From Membranipora membranacea (Eukaryota; Bryozoa; Gymnolaemata; Cheilostomatida; Membraniporidae), in assembly GCA_914767715.1 (NCBI GenBank), contig OU612067.1, positions 7,132,001 to 7,196,000 on the forward strand: DNA of 64,000 bases. The letters run 5' to 3'. Under the pieces are notes generated by a model. The model had not been told where the DNA came from. It was given only the letters and a program-made list of their open reading frames with translations, and made no database searches. Below, piece by piece: positions 50,295 through 60,340 of this stretch; positions within the stretch are counted from its first letter, which is position 1; every line of letters starts with the position of its first letter. The translations under genes were made by a program, and so were the position numbers.

Positions 50295-51145
50295 TTTAAC
50301 GATTCCCTATCGTTAGGCTTTCAGTTTAGTGGATTTTGTGACTTGGGATTTTTACTGATGGAACTTGGACTTTTGTCGTACAATTTATAACATTTATTGT
50401 CGAGCTTTACCGAGATTCACACCGTGAAATCTAAAAAGATTAACACAAACAATGACTATTTATAAAAGCATTACACAGGTTCCCAAAAAGTTACCTTTAT
50501 AGTGTTACTTTACAGCTTTTGAAATAAAGTGCTATTTCCAAAAATTATTATAATAAGGTGTCAAATTAAGCCTTTACACAATTCAAGGTATATAAAATAA
50601 TTAATCCTTGAATGAGGAATGCATGTTGCAATTAAAATGATAAGGTTAATATTCATACCTTTTGCCTTTTTCCTCTAAACTGCTTTTGTATATAATATCT
50701 TGATCTAACTGATCTGAGTTCATAATAAAGTGAACTGCCTTCTTTCACATGTAAAATTACACTGAACCAGGATAAGTTCTGCCAGATATACAGGGAACAC
50801 ATCAACACAAAGACCAGGGCGGGCCCAAATCCCCCCAGACCAATCACGGACAGCCAACGCCCCATAAATATGTTGGGAGGTGGCCAGAAGCTGCAACAAA
50901 TACACTCCTCGACACAATACTGCACCCTGGATCCCCTGTTTGAAGAGTAAATTACTCTATTGTCCCCTGAAATTGGACTGAACCTAATCCTGCAGATGAG
51001 AGCAGTGACAACTAGTTTGGAGTTGAAACCCGTCTACAGCTTAAGCTGGTGAAACAAAAGAACTTTTAATTTGAGTACATAATACATGGGTTTGTTACAT
51101 AATGAATTTTAGTTTGTTTTTGTAAAGCTGATGAGTATCTTTACA
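50295..51145. mobile_element. 851-bp insertion of unknown type within the left LTR
   Basis: It interrupts one 45-bp repeat unit, and AGTAC is present on both sides (50290-50294 and 51146-51150), consistent with a 5-bp duplication. It begins TTTAACGATTCCC and ends GTATCTTTACA. There are no clear terminal repeats and no recognised protein. The right LTR lacks it. Confidence 0.7.
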
Positions 51146-51496
51146 AGTACGACCCTCAGTAAACAGCTCTGCTAGGTTGGCTTTGCCACCAGTACGACCC
51201 TCAGTAAACAGCTCTGCTAGGTTGGCTTTGCCCCCAGTACGACCCTCTCTAGGCTGAAGATAGCTATCCAGGAATTCTCTACCCAGGAGTTATCCTCTCT
51301 CGGCTCATTCATGGTGAGTTTGTTTAGCTAGATACCGTTAGCCTGAAAACCAAACCCTAGCCAGGTAACGGCCAGGTGTTCCACCCTTTCGAGATTTCCC
51401 GTACCACAGCCTTTGGCGTCCTCGGGTGGGCATAATTACAAAGGTACGGAGGTTATCGTTGGTGCGGACTCAGCAAAATCTAAAAGCAAACAAACA

Positions 51497-52798
51497 ATGG
51501 CATCAAATACAGATCGACCAGTCGCTCAAGGCCAGTCAGCACGGCCAAGAACTCAGACTACTAGAAGATCGCAGCCCGCTTGGCTTGCCTCAGCTCTGGA
51601 AAGAACTGAACAGGTTCAGATACCTAGTCATAAGCTTGCTGGGCAGAGGCAAGGTGCTAACGATACCCGCCCTCAGCCAGGTCGCTTATTCGAACAATCC
51701 AATATTGTCAGTTTGACGGACCTGTCAGCCAATTTATCAGCTTCCATTGAGCGGAATCATGGCGAGATGATGGCGGCCATGGAAAGAAATAAGGCACATA
51801 CAAAAGAAATACAGGAATACATGGATAGACGGATGACTGACCTGTCATCCATAGTATATGGGTTAGCTAGTGCTGACCCTCAGCATCAGTCATCGCCTAA
51901 ACATAGAGGGCCTGACACCGTTTATCAGACTCTTGCACCTAGTTCTGCAAGTCAGCGTCCTGTGCCTGCTCCTAGGAGACGGCCATGTGAAATTCCAGTT
52001 GTTGACCTGCCAAGAAGAGCCAGAGCTTGTAAACCACTTGGCGACTTGCCTAAGTTTGATGGTTCTGGTGATCTCACCGTATTCAAACTGTTGTTTGCTG
52101 AATGTGTGGAGCTAAACGGCTGGGAGGATGAGAAGATCATCACTCTATGGCTTAAACAGTGCCTAATTGGTGCTGCTAAAGAGTGTATCCTCTATGAGCA
52201 GGTCTCAGATTCCAGGACAGTATTTGAAAAATTAAAGAACAGATATGGTAACCATTTATTGGTGCAAAAATATACAGTGTTGCTAGATAGCCGGAAAAAG
52301 GGGCAGCATGAGTCCATCTCCGACCTAGCCAATGACATAAGGAAGATGGTAGAAGTTGTCTATCATGACTGTGACAAATTTACAAGGGAGAAAATTACCA
52401 TCAGTAATTTCATTCGCTCCTTGCCCAGTGTCTATATCAAATATGAGCTGAATCGGGAGTGCCCGAAAGCTCTTGAGGAGGCCGTACAGAGAGCTGCCAT
52501 CCATGATGTATGGTACGGTCATGACTCGCCCTTCAGGCGTAATCAGAGTCAAATATCTCAGCCTCCTAGATCCTCGCCAGTTGTGGCACTGTCTACAATA
52601 GAGCAAAAGAATGTATCACCTACTATCCCAACCGCTGGTACTCAACCAAGAATAACACGACCGTGTAAACACTGTGGTGCGGCTCATATGCCAAATGTGT
52701 GTCAGCCTTGTCGACACTGTGGAGGCCCCCACTTTGATAACAAGTGTGACCGCCAGGGAAACGGGTTGCCCATTCCCGGACAATCAATCAGGCAGTAA
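51497..52798 (+). CDS. gag: Retrotransposon Gag polyprotein
   Basis: The first in-frame ATG is 51497 (the frame is open from the LTR end). The N-terminal part is basic and disordered, followed by a capsid-like helical domain (FDGSGDLTVFKLLFAECVEL, then FIRSLPSVYIKYEL). Two C-terminal zinc knuckles of type C-X2-C-X3-H-X4-C are seen: CKHCGAAHMPNVC and CRHCGGPHFDNKC. It forms the capsid of the element's intracellular particle. It ends at TAA 52796-52798, and the next frame overlaps it in -1, the usual gypsy arrangement. The gag frame is intact. Confidence 0.9.
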   Translation: MASNTDRPVAQGQSARPRTQTTRRSQPAWLASALERTEQVQIPSHKLAGQRQGANDTRPQPGRLFEQSNIVSLTDLSANLSASIERNHGEMMAAMERNKAHTKEIQEYMDRRMTDLSSIVYGLASADPQHQSSPKHRGPDTVYQTLAPSSASQRPVPAPRRRPCEIPVVDLPRRARACKPLGDLPKFDGSGDLTVFKLLFAECVELNGWEDEKIITLWLKQCLIGAAKECILYEQVSDSRTVFEKLKNRYGNHLLVQKYTVLLDSRKKGQHESISDLANDIRKMVEVVYHDCDKFTREKITISNFIRSLPSVYIKYELNRECPKALEEAVQRAAIHDVWYGHDSPFRRNQSQISQPPRSSPVVALSTIEQKNVSPTIPTAGTQPRITRPCKHCGAAHMPNVCQPCRHCGGPHFDNKCDRQGNGLPIPGQSIRQ

Positions 52799-52800
52799 TA

Positions 52801-53814
52801 GGGAATGGGACTCAGAAACATAAACTGTCTGAAAAGCCAACAAAGGAATTATTGTATCAACATGGCTATGATGTGACAAAAACTGATATGTTTGAGGTCA
52901 CCTCACTGAAACCTGCTAACATTGTTAGAAGAGTTATACAGGTACTCACCTTGCCATATAGTGAACCAGCAAAGGTCACACAGTTCTGTATTCCTAGTAT
53001 ACATGATACTTCAAAGACTCAATTAGTTGATCATAGTCTTGGTACTTCAGTATCTCAGCAGAGAGCTCAGTCTAAAAAGGTAAACATTGAACCGGCCATT
53101 GCTATGGTTAGTGAGATGGGATCTAAGCTAGCAGAATTAGAATTGGAGTCTAGCAACACAGGTCCATCTCCAGGTTATGTTATACCAGATAAGAGTGAAT
53201 TACCTTCCGCAGAGTTATTGTATCAAAAAGGCTACGGAGTGACAAAAACTGATATGTTTGAGGTCACCTCAGTGAAACCTATTAATATTGTTAAAAGAGT
53301 AATACAGGTACTCACTTTGCCTTATAGTGGTCCTGCAAAGGTCACCAGATTTCATGTACCCAGTATGAACGACTCTTCCAGTAGTCGATTAGTGGATCCT
53401 GATATGGATAACCCAGTAGTTCAGCAGCACGCTCAGTCTGACAAAGTAAACATTGAACCGGCCATTGCTATGGTTAGTGAGATGGGATCTAAGCTAGCAG
53501 AATTTGAATTGGAGTCTAGCAACACAGGTCCATCTCCAGGTTATGTTATACCAGATAAGATTGATTTACATGCATCAGGTTTACCTCTTGAAAAAGAGGA
53601 GACAACTCTGAACTTATTATTAGAAGTATTACCATATCAGCAATCAGATCCTTCTGATGATCAATTAATCGATGTAAGAAGAATACGTCGATCAGATTTA
53701 TACTCACCTTATGTACCGGTGGAGGTAAATGGGTACAAAACTGTGTTTTTGCTTGACACGGGTGCTACCACCTCCATATTGAGTAAAGCTAGGTATCCTA
53801 GATGGTCAGTGTGA
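52801..53814 (+). CDS. Retrotransposon spacer duplication and aspartic protease (frameshifted)
   Basis: This frame (-1 relative to gag) begins with two tandem copies of a 122-codon unit (about 52849-53214 and 53215-53580). Each contains KTDMFEVTS, VIQVLTLPYS and SSNTGPSPGYVIPDK. A retroviral-type protease follows, with its active-site FLLDTGATTSIL. A single-base frameshift near 53798 ends the frame with TGA at 53814. The second half of the protease (IGMDFL) is in the next frame. The duplicated unit is not a usual part of gypsy pol. Confidence 0.8.
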   Translation, partial: GNGTQKHKLSEKPTKELLYQHGYDVTKTDMFEVTSLKPANIVRRVIQVLTLPYSEPAKVTQFCIPSIHDTSKTQLVDHSLGTSVSQQRAQSKKVNIEPAIAMVSEMGSKLAELELESSNTGPSPGYVIPDKSELPSAELLYQKGYGVTKTDMFEVTSVKPINIVKRVIQVLTLPYSGPAKVTRFHVPSMNDSSSSRLVDPDMDNPVVQQHAQSDKVNIEPAIAMVSEMGSKLAEFELESSNTGPSPGYVIPDKIDLHASGLPLEKEETTLNLLLEVLPYQQSDPSDDQLIDVRRIRRSDLYSPYVPVEVNGYKTVFLLDTGATTSILSKARYPRWSV

Positions 53815-55465
53815 ACCTGGAAAACCGAAGGGTAAAACTGCAACTGGCAGTCCGATATCTTGTTATGGCAAGCATGAGGTGAATGTCAAGTTGGGCAGTG
53901 AAAACTTGCTAGGACTTATGGAGGTGGCTGACATTACTGAAAATGGTTTCATTGGCATGGATTTTCTGGTGGCATTTGGATGTGTACTGGACCTCAATGA
54001 AATGAACCTCAGAATGCTACAGCAATCTATACCTCTAGTGAACAGTAGTGGTGACAGGCTAGCGTGTGCATGCTACTCAGCTCGGTCAGTGACCATTGAG
54101 GCCTACTCAGAAAGAGTTATACCTATGTATGCTCACACCACCATAGAAGGCGGAGGACTCATAGAGCCAAACTTCAGAGTAGTCGATTCGTACAATCTAA
54201 TTGCATCAAGATGCTACGTGAAAGAGTGTTTGGTACTCAGAGTTGCCAACATAACCGCAGAAGCCATCCACATTGCCCAAGACACCCCAATAGCTTTCAT
54301 CACTGATGGAAACATTATTGACATACATGAACCTGAGGTACTAGACTGGAATGGCACAACCATCCAGAATCGTGATGTCACCATTGACTCAGAATCGGTC
54401 TTGCCAGACCATGTCAAACCCCTATTCGACACCTTACCTGAGTATATCTCAGTTGACAGTAAGTCAAAGATGAGACAACTCCTCGTCAAAAATCAGGATG
54501 TGTTTTCCAAGGATGCATATGACATGGGTTATTGTGATCTGGTTCCTCATGAAATCACGCTCAAACCTGGCACCCAACCAATCAGGCTTCCTCCATATAG
54601 AGTAGGATATCATGCTAACCTAGAAATAGAAAAGCATGTAGATGAACTATTGAAAAAGGGCATCACTGAACGTACAGTGTCACCATATAGTGCTTCTGTT
54701 CTACTGATAGCTAAGAAAGATGGAACCAGTCGGTTTGTCCAGGACTACCGCAAGCTAAATAAAGCAACTTATATTCCATCACAACCCCTACCACGTATTG
54801 ACGACTCACTAGAGGCACTGAGAGGTGCAACTCTTTTTAGCACATTTGACCTTTTATCGGGTTATTGGCAGTGCTCCTTAAGCCCTGACGCTAAGGAAAT
54901 GGTAGCTTTTTGCACCAAAAGCGGAGTCTATACATGGCGTGTACTCGGTATGGGATTGTGTGGTGCTCCAGCCACCTTCGAAAGGTTGATGGAGAAAGTG
55001 TTACAAGGATTGCAATGGCAATCACTACTAGTGTATCTCGACGACATAATTGTCTTCAGTTCAGATGAAGAAACACATCTGACCAGGTTGGATACCATGT
55101 TAGAGCGGCTGCAAAAAGCCAATCTAAAAATCAAAGTGTCTAAGACACATTTACTCAAACAGGAAGTTGAGTTTTTGGGCCATATTGTTAATCAGGATGG
55201 CATTCATACAGACCCAGCCAAAGTAAAGGCCATTCAGGACGTGTCCACTCCTACCTGCATAAAAGAGCTGAGAAGTTTCCTTGGTCTCACAGGGTATTAC
55301 AGGAAGTTTGTGGAGAGGTTTGCAGAGATTGCTGTCCCTCTGTTCGACCTGTTGAAAAAGAAAAACCAGTCAAGGAAACTCGCATGGAATGAGGAATGCC
55401 AAAATGCATTCCAGACATTAAAGGACAGTTTAGCGAGTTTCACATCTCTGTCATTCCCAGACTAG
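53815..55465 (+). pseudogene. Retrotransposon reverse transcriptase, ended by an in-frame TAG
   Basis: The frame contains the end of the protease and the full RT: PPYRVGYHANLEIEKHVDEL, FVQDYRKLN, FDLLSGYWQ, the catalytic YLDDIIVFS, and FLGHIVNQDGI, then the connection region (FLGLTGYYRKFV). It ends SFPD-stop at TAG 55463-55465, where related elements read through into RNase H. The frameshift before it and this stop mean no continuous pol can be made. Confidence 0.88.
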
Positions 55466-56128
55466 ACAATACCTTTCATTTTGGACACTGACTGTAGTGG
55501 TGAAGCTATGGGAGTTGTACTGGCTCAGATTGATAAGGATGGGGATGAAAAACCCATTGCTTTCTTTAGTAAAAGACTCTCAGATAGTCAAAAGAAATAT
55601 CCAGTGACTAAACAGGAAATGCTAGCACTAGTGTCTGCCGTAAGACATTTCCATACATACCTGTATGGGTCAGAGTTTGTATGTCGGGTTGACCATCACT
55701 CTCTGATATGGTTACACAATCTCAAGAATCCACAGGGAATTCTAGCCAGATGGTTGGAGGTCCTGGGTTCATATAAATTTGATGTGATTCATAGACAAGG
55801 TCGCCTGCACTCTAATGCTGATGCTTTATCTCGACTCCCTTCAGCATCGCAGCAACCTCTGAGTGAGGAACCTGAGGATGAATGTGGTTTCACCGTGAGG
55901 TCAGTTGACTTCTCCGTTGGCCTATCCACGGATGAACTAGTGCTGGCTCAAGCTGAAAATCAACATCTAATACCTATCATTGAGAATCTAGGAAAAAGAA
56001 ACAGAAATGATGATAGTATGGTTAAACAAAGTCCCATCATACAACATGACGGTGATGAGGATAGAAAACCTCCTGATTTATTATTGTGGCAAAGTTGGCC
56101 ATCCAGATCAATCAAAAACCCATCATAA
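55466..56128 (+). pseudogene. Retrotransposon RNase H and start of the connector to integrase
   Basis: After the TAG the same frame continues with RNase H: LDTDCSGEAMGVVLAQ, PIAFFSKRLSDSQKKYP, KQEMLALV, VDHHSLIWL and ADALSRLP. It then runs into a connector that should lead to the integrase zinc-binding domain. It stops at 56128, and 20 bp later TIR element copy B begins. No integrase sequence (HHCC or DDE core) is seen anywhere before the right LTR. Confidence 0.88.
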
Positions 56129-56147
56129 ATAATATCAGGACTGCTAT

Positions 56148-57151
56148 CCCAGCGGGCAATTAGTTGTCTAAACTGAGTTGGAAAGAGGTTACCAGAAGAG
56201 GCTAAACACTGTTGCCAATTGTATGCCATATGGACCGGTGGAAGAGGTTGCCAAAAGGGGTTTTTTAGCAACCTCTTCAAGAAGTTTAATATAGGTTTTA
56301 TATCCTTCTCAGGGAAGGATATAACAGGGATATTGTTAACTAACTGTCTCTATCCAATATTAAAAATTGAATAGTTCATTTATTTGTTATACATATTTAT
56401 TTATTATGTTACTCATAAGGCCTGTAGGGGAGGGAGTCAGGGGTACTGTCTGAGTGGGACTGCTGTGGAAGGCTTCTGCCTTGCTTAGAGCATTTAGCCT
56501 AAGAGTGTAAAGACTCAGCTGGAATCAATTTATTCATGGTACAACTGATATATCATTTCATGACCACCACTTTTTGTGTTGAGTGGGAAGTGGTGCCAGA
56601 AGCAGTTGATTCAATCAATGGCCACATAATTGCCTATTTCAAATTTCTTGGATGTGATACTGGTTCACAGAAATTAAATAGGGATGCTGATTTCTTATTT
56701 GGTTGTTTGGTGTCTGGGTGTAGAGAGTTCTCGAAAATAATCAATCCGCTAGGGGAGATAAATGCTACTTTGGTCTGCAAATTACATCGACCTCGCATTG
56801 ACAACCATTTTTACACTCAGCCTAGACTTCTGTGTACCATTGAAAACAGTTATGAATAAACTGTTCTCATGCTGGAGCCATACTAATAGATGGTAAATAC
56901 ATTATAGTTTAAATGGCAGCTATGCTTTGTCAGTCCGGAAAAGTTATTTCTGCAACTGCCAACGGCAAGAAAATAAAGTATAAAAGCAGAAGCATCTAAA
57001 ACCACTTTTATCTGTTGCTGGGAAATGGGGATATGTGGCTCCTTCTGGCATACATATCAAAGACAGGTGATGTCAGAGGATATTGGCCAACATAAAAGCT
57101 GCCCGTTGGCAACCTCTTCAAAAGGTTGCTGGCTAAGCCTTGCCGGCTGGG
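56148..57151 (+). mobile_element. TIR DNA transposon copy B (1004 bp), inside the retrotransposon
   Basis: The ends CCCAGCGGGCAA and TTGCCGGCTGGG match copy A at 46017-48583, as does the interior, including an open frame at 56536-56859 with SINGH, YFKFLGCDTGSQ and NATLVCKLHRP. Unlike copy A it has no nested insertion. Flanking bases (TAT, ATT) do not give an obvious duplication. Confidence 0.8.
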
Positions 57152-57420
57152 ATTGTTTCATGGATTAGCTGGACTCAGACTGAGTTGAGCCTACATACAT
57201 AACTATTTATCTTTATATTATAATGCTATGACTATCCATTTCTCTTCAGTCATTCAAATGTGTTGCTGAACACATGACGCATAGAATATATTACTCACCA
57301 TAGTTATCAATATCATCAATTCCCACCGGTGAATGACAGGATTCACTCCAGAATGGGTAAAAGAGCATCAGTAATGGATTTGGTAGTTTATGAAGCCAAA
57401 GTTCTTATCTGCTGGGCACA

Positions 57421-57863
57421 GTGGCGTATATTACCACTCACGGCCCACGATTTCCCGTGAGTGGCTGAATAGCTCAGTGTGTAGAGCGTCCGCCTTATAA
57501 TCACTTATAATAAGATTGTTGTGGGTTCGAATCCCATCAAGGTCAGTTTTTTTTCAAGTGGGTGCTTTATAACTGGAGCATTTTTACCGTAATCTTCTAC
57601 TGCTATTGAGTTGTTTTCTGAAAGTACCCAACAGCTCAGTGCAGTGGCGTATATTAGCACTCACGGCCCACGAAATTCCGTGAGTGGCCGAATAGCTCAG
57701 TGTGTAGAGCGTTCGCCTTATAATCAACGTAAATAAGATTGTTGTGGGTTCGATTCCCATCAAGGACAGTTTTTTTCAAATGGGTGCTTTATAACTGGAG
57801 CATTTTTACCGTAATCTTCTACTGCTATTGAGTTGTTTTCTGAAAGTAGCCAACAGCTCAGTG
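57421..57863 (+). repeat. Two tandem 223-bp units, each with a tRNA-like SINE head
   Basis: Unit 1 (57421-57643) and unit 2 (57644-57863) are over 90% identical by eye. Each has GGC(T/C)GAATAGCTCAGTGTGTAG (A box) and GTGGGTTCGAATCCCATCAA (B box) at 57463-57546 and 57685-57769. The region between boxes includes CTTATAATCA. Acceptor-stem halves do not pair, so these are SINE-like heads and not clear tRNA genes. Each unit also has a CACTCACGG / CCGTGAGTG inverted repeat just before the tRNA-like part. Confidence 0.7.
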
Positions 57864-57917
57864 AGCTATTGAAATACCTCTCTGCTTGCACTATTTTGCT
57901 ACCGATATGCAAAAATT

Positions 57918-57998
57918 TCCGTGGTGGGAGGGCGCTTAAGCGCCCCTCCCACACCCTCCCCGTCACGCCTACGGCGTGTGGATCGGGCTGCGCCCGAT
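57918..57998. repeat. GC-rich cluster of small hairpins
   Basis: GTGGGAGGGCGC / GCGCCCCTCCCAC pair around TTAA, and ATCGGGC / GCCCGAT pair around TGC. CGCC / GGCG form a further small stem. The local composition is very GC-rich compared with the AT-rich surroundings, just upstream of the right LTR. Confidence 0.7.
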
Positions 57999-58114
57999 TA
58001 TTATGCTCAACTCTGTAAAGTCAGTGAGTGAAATATTTTAGAATATACGCCCCTGGCTGGGCATTAAAATAAAATATATGATGTGTTTCACACATATTTT
58101 TATATTGAGGCAAC

Positions 58115-59053
58115 TGAGGTAGTTTTGAGGCTATGGATAATATAGCGAGCCCAGTATCACTCATTATTGAGGGGACAACTCAATATATTTAATATAAAGC
58201 TGTCTGCTAATATAATGGATGTATCATGCCTACTAATTTTGAATATTCTAAATATAGAATATTCAAAGTCAAACAGAGTCATTCTGATGTGAAAAGGGTT
58301 ATCTACCCTGATTTAAACTGGAACATATTATATTATCAGTATCATGTAGACGGCTTCAACATATATATATTTATTGCAGAAGCAATCTCACGGACATCAT
58401 AAATATATATTCTATTCACATTTAATCTTAGCAATTATCGACATGGAACTCAATATTAAGACGGCTGCACCGTCTTACAGTATTATCACAGACAGTCTAT
58501 CGCATTTCCAATATTACTCCCAGCAAGTGCGTTTCAGTGTCCGGTCTGAATATATAGTCAATACACCTCATATAGCTAAGGCTACACAGTCCAGGTTCCG
58601 GGTGCGTCCCGCTCAATCTGCTCAGAGGGCAAGGTCAGGGTACATCCCGCTTCGCAACGTATACTATCAGATATAAATGCACCCGCTACAAGCTCCGCTT
58701 GTAAGCTACTCGAGACACCAGCTCTGCTAGGTTGGCTTTGCCACCAGTACGACCCTCAGTAAACAGCTCTGCTAGGTTGGCTTTGCCACCAGTACGACCC
58801 TCAGTAAACAGCTCTGCTAGGTTGGCTTTGCCACCAGTACGACCCTCAGTAAACAGCTCTGCTAGGTTGGCTTTGCCACCAGTACGACCCTCTCTAGGCT
58901 GAAGATAGCTATCCAGGAATTCTCTGCCCAGGAGTTTTCCTCTCTCGGCTCATTCATGGTGAGTTTGTTTAGCTAGATACCGTTAGCCTGAAAACCAAAC
59001 CCTAGCCAGGTAACGGCCAGGTGTTCCACCCTTTCGAGATTTCCCGTACCACA
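58115..59053 (+). repeat. Right LTR (939 bp)
   Basis: It begins TGAGGTAG and ends CCGTACCACA, with four copies of the 45-bp repeat (58721-58900). It is followed directly by the ATGTG duplication. No clear polypurine tract precedes it. With the missing integrase, this suggests the 3' internal region was rearranged. Confidence 0.92.
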
Positions 59054-59253
59054 ATGTGATGATGAATATATATATATATATTCTACTCATGCGACCGAAA
59101 TTTGGATTTGTTAAGACTGTTTTTTTGTTTCTAATACCTATTACGATCACTAGTTTGTCATGTCATGCTGAAATTTTGGTTATGTGCGAGCAATAACATT
59201 ATGAATGTATTTTTTTTTAGATTTATTCATTTGGTAATATTGTCAATGATATA

Positions 59254-59583
59254 TTACAATGAAAGTGTTGGAATGTCTCTGTTATTTAAAATCTTAATAC
59301 TAACAGGTATAAAACTATTTAGAAATCTGCTACTCCTTTCTTTTGGCAAAAGGTATTGGGATCTTGGGCATGCATAGCAGTTATTTAAAATATGTTCATC
59401 CCAGTTGGCATGGTTTGTGGCTAAAATATGAATCCTTTCGACTACGTAGCTTGTTATATCTATAGAAAAAATTGTTACAGATAAAATGTTTAAAAAGTCG
59501 GGTTCGTTCTTGAACAGTTGATGAAAAATACCACAACTCGATATTATAAGTAAGAATTGGAAAATTAAGCGTAATGAATACAA
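59254..59583 (-). mobile_element. Possible LINE ORF2 C-terminal fragment
   Basis: The minus-strand open frame ends with CPRSQYLLPKERSSRFLNSF then IPVSIKILNNR, which recalls the conserved SF.P..I..WN end of many LINE proteins. The upstream part has no catalytic motif. Identification is tentative. Confidence 0.4.
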
Positions 59584-60303
59584 TATGTTTGTTTGAACAC
59601 TGAGGTGCGGATAAGTCCGACTTTGTTATGGAACTATTAAGACCTGAACAGCAGATTGAACGTTGATATTACAGCAGCATTAGAACAGAAACTGCCGAGG
59701 TGCGAGTCAGACATCGGAAGAGGAAAATTCCTAAAAATGTTCAATGTGACTGCGGTAATCGGCGGATAAGTAAGAGTTTTAAATACTAGGTATCACTCAA
59801 AGTTAGATACTGCTTTTCTGGACTTAGAGACAAAGTTCATCAAAGTTAACTTATTTGTATACCTGATGCCAGGCCTAGATTGAGCGCTGCATGCCGTGTG
59901 CTAACCAACTTAGCTCAGTAAATGGGTACATTAGTATCAGGTTTGTTTTGTTTGACAAGCTGGCATTTTCTCACTACAAAAGTGGTAACCTGATCAAGGT
60001 GAAGCATTAAATAGTTGAGAGCACATTTATACAATTTCTATGTGTATCTACGTTGAGAGCTTCTTATGGCTTGTTTGCCAACTGGGTAAATTGAGCTGGG
60101 CGAATCAAGATTTTATATATAGTCAGGCATGTTGAGTTAAGCTTGTTGAGCACAATGTTGATTATAATGGTGCAATCACATTTTTTCTGAGTTTAGAAGT
60201 TGTCCTCTCTCTTGTCACAAGCACATAACTCCATATATAATTATCATAAAAATCAATGTGGCTCTGTCAACAGTCCATGCGCTGAAATGCGGCTAGCGTG
60301 ATT

Positions 60304-60340
60304 ATCACAGCAGCCCCATTTTTGTTGGGGCGGCTGTGAT
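60304..60340. repeat. 37-bp hairpin
   Basis: ATCACAGCAGCCCC pairs with GGGGCGGCTGTGAT around a 9-nt loop, with one mismatch in a 14-bp stem. Confidence 0.7.

Larger units (their letters stand above)
49459..51408 (+). repeat. Left LTR (1950 bp, expanded by an internal insertion)
   Basis: It matches the right LTR from TGAGGTAG to CCACA. It is longer because of an 851-bp insertion (50295-51145) and extra 45-bp repeat units (six before and two after the insertion). It lacks a 24-bp block found in the right LTR at about 58143-58166. A possible primer-binding site (TGGCGTCC) follows at 51414. The 100-codon open frame at 49694-49996 recurs in the right LTR and is probably not a gene. Confidence 0.9.
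49454..59058 (+). mobile_element. Ty3/gypsy-type LTR retrotransposon with target-site duplication
   Basis: The element proper is 49459-59053: both LTRs begin TGAGGTAG and end CCGTACCACA, and ATGTG flanks it on each side (49454-49458 and 59054-59058). Internal order is gag, a duplicated spacer, protease, reverse transcriptase and RNase H. Integrase is absent. Over about 600 comparable LTR bases I see only two substitutions plus a 24-bp indel, so insertion was recent. It sits about 390 bp upstream of the Roc-COR-Death start codon, in divergent orientation. Confidence 0.92.

Noticed and set aside
50653-50925. 90-codon minus-strand open frame in the left-LTR insertion
   Set aside because: No motif or repeat copy supports it; the insert remains unclassified.
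57463-57769. Two functional tRNA genes
   Set aside because: A and B boxes are good, but the acceptor-stem halves do not pair and the units sit in a tandem SINE-like repeat within a retrotransposon.
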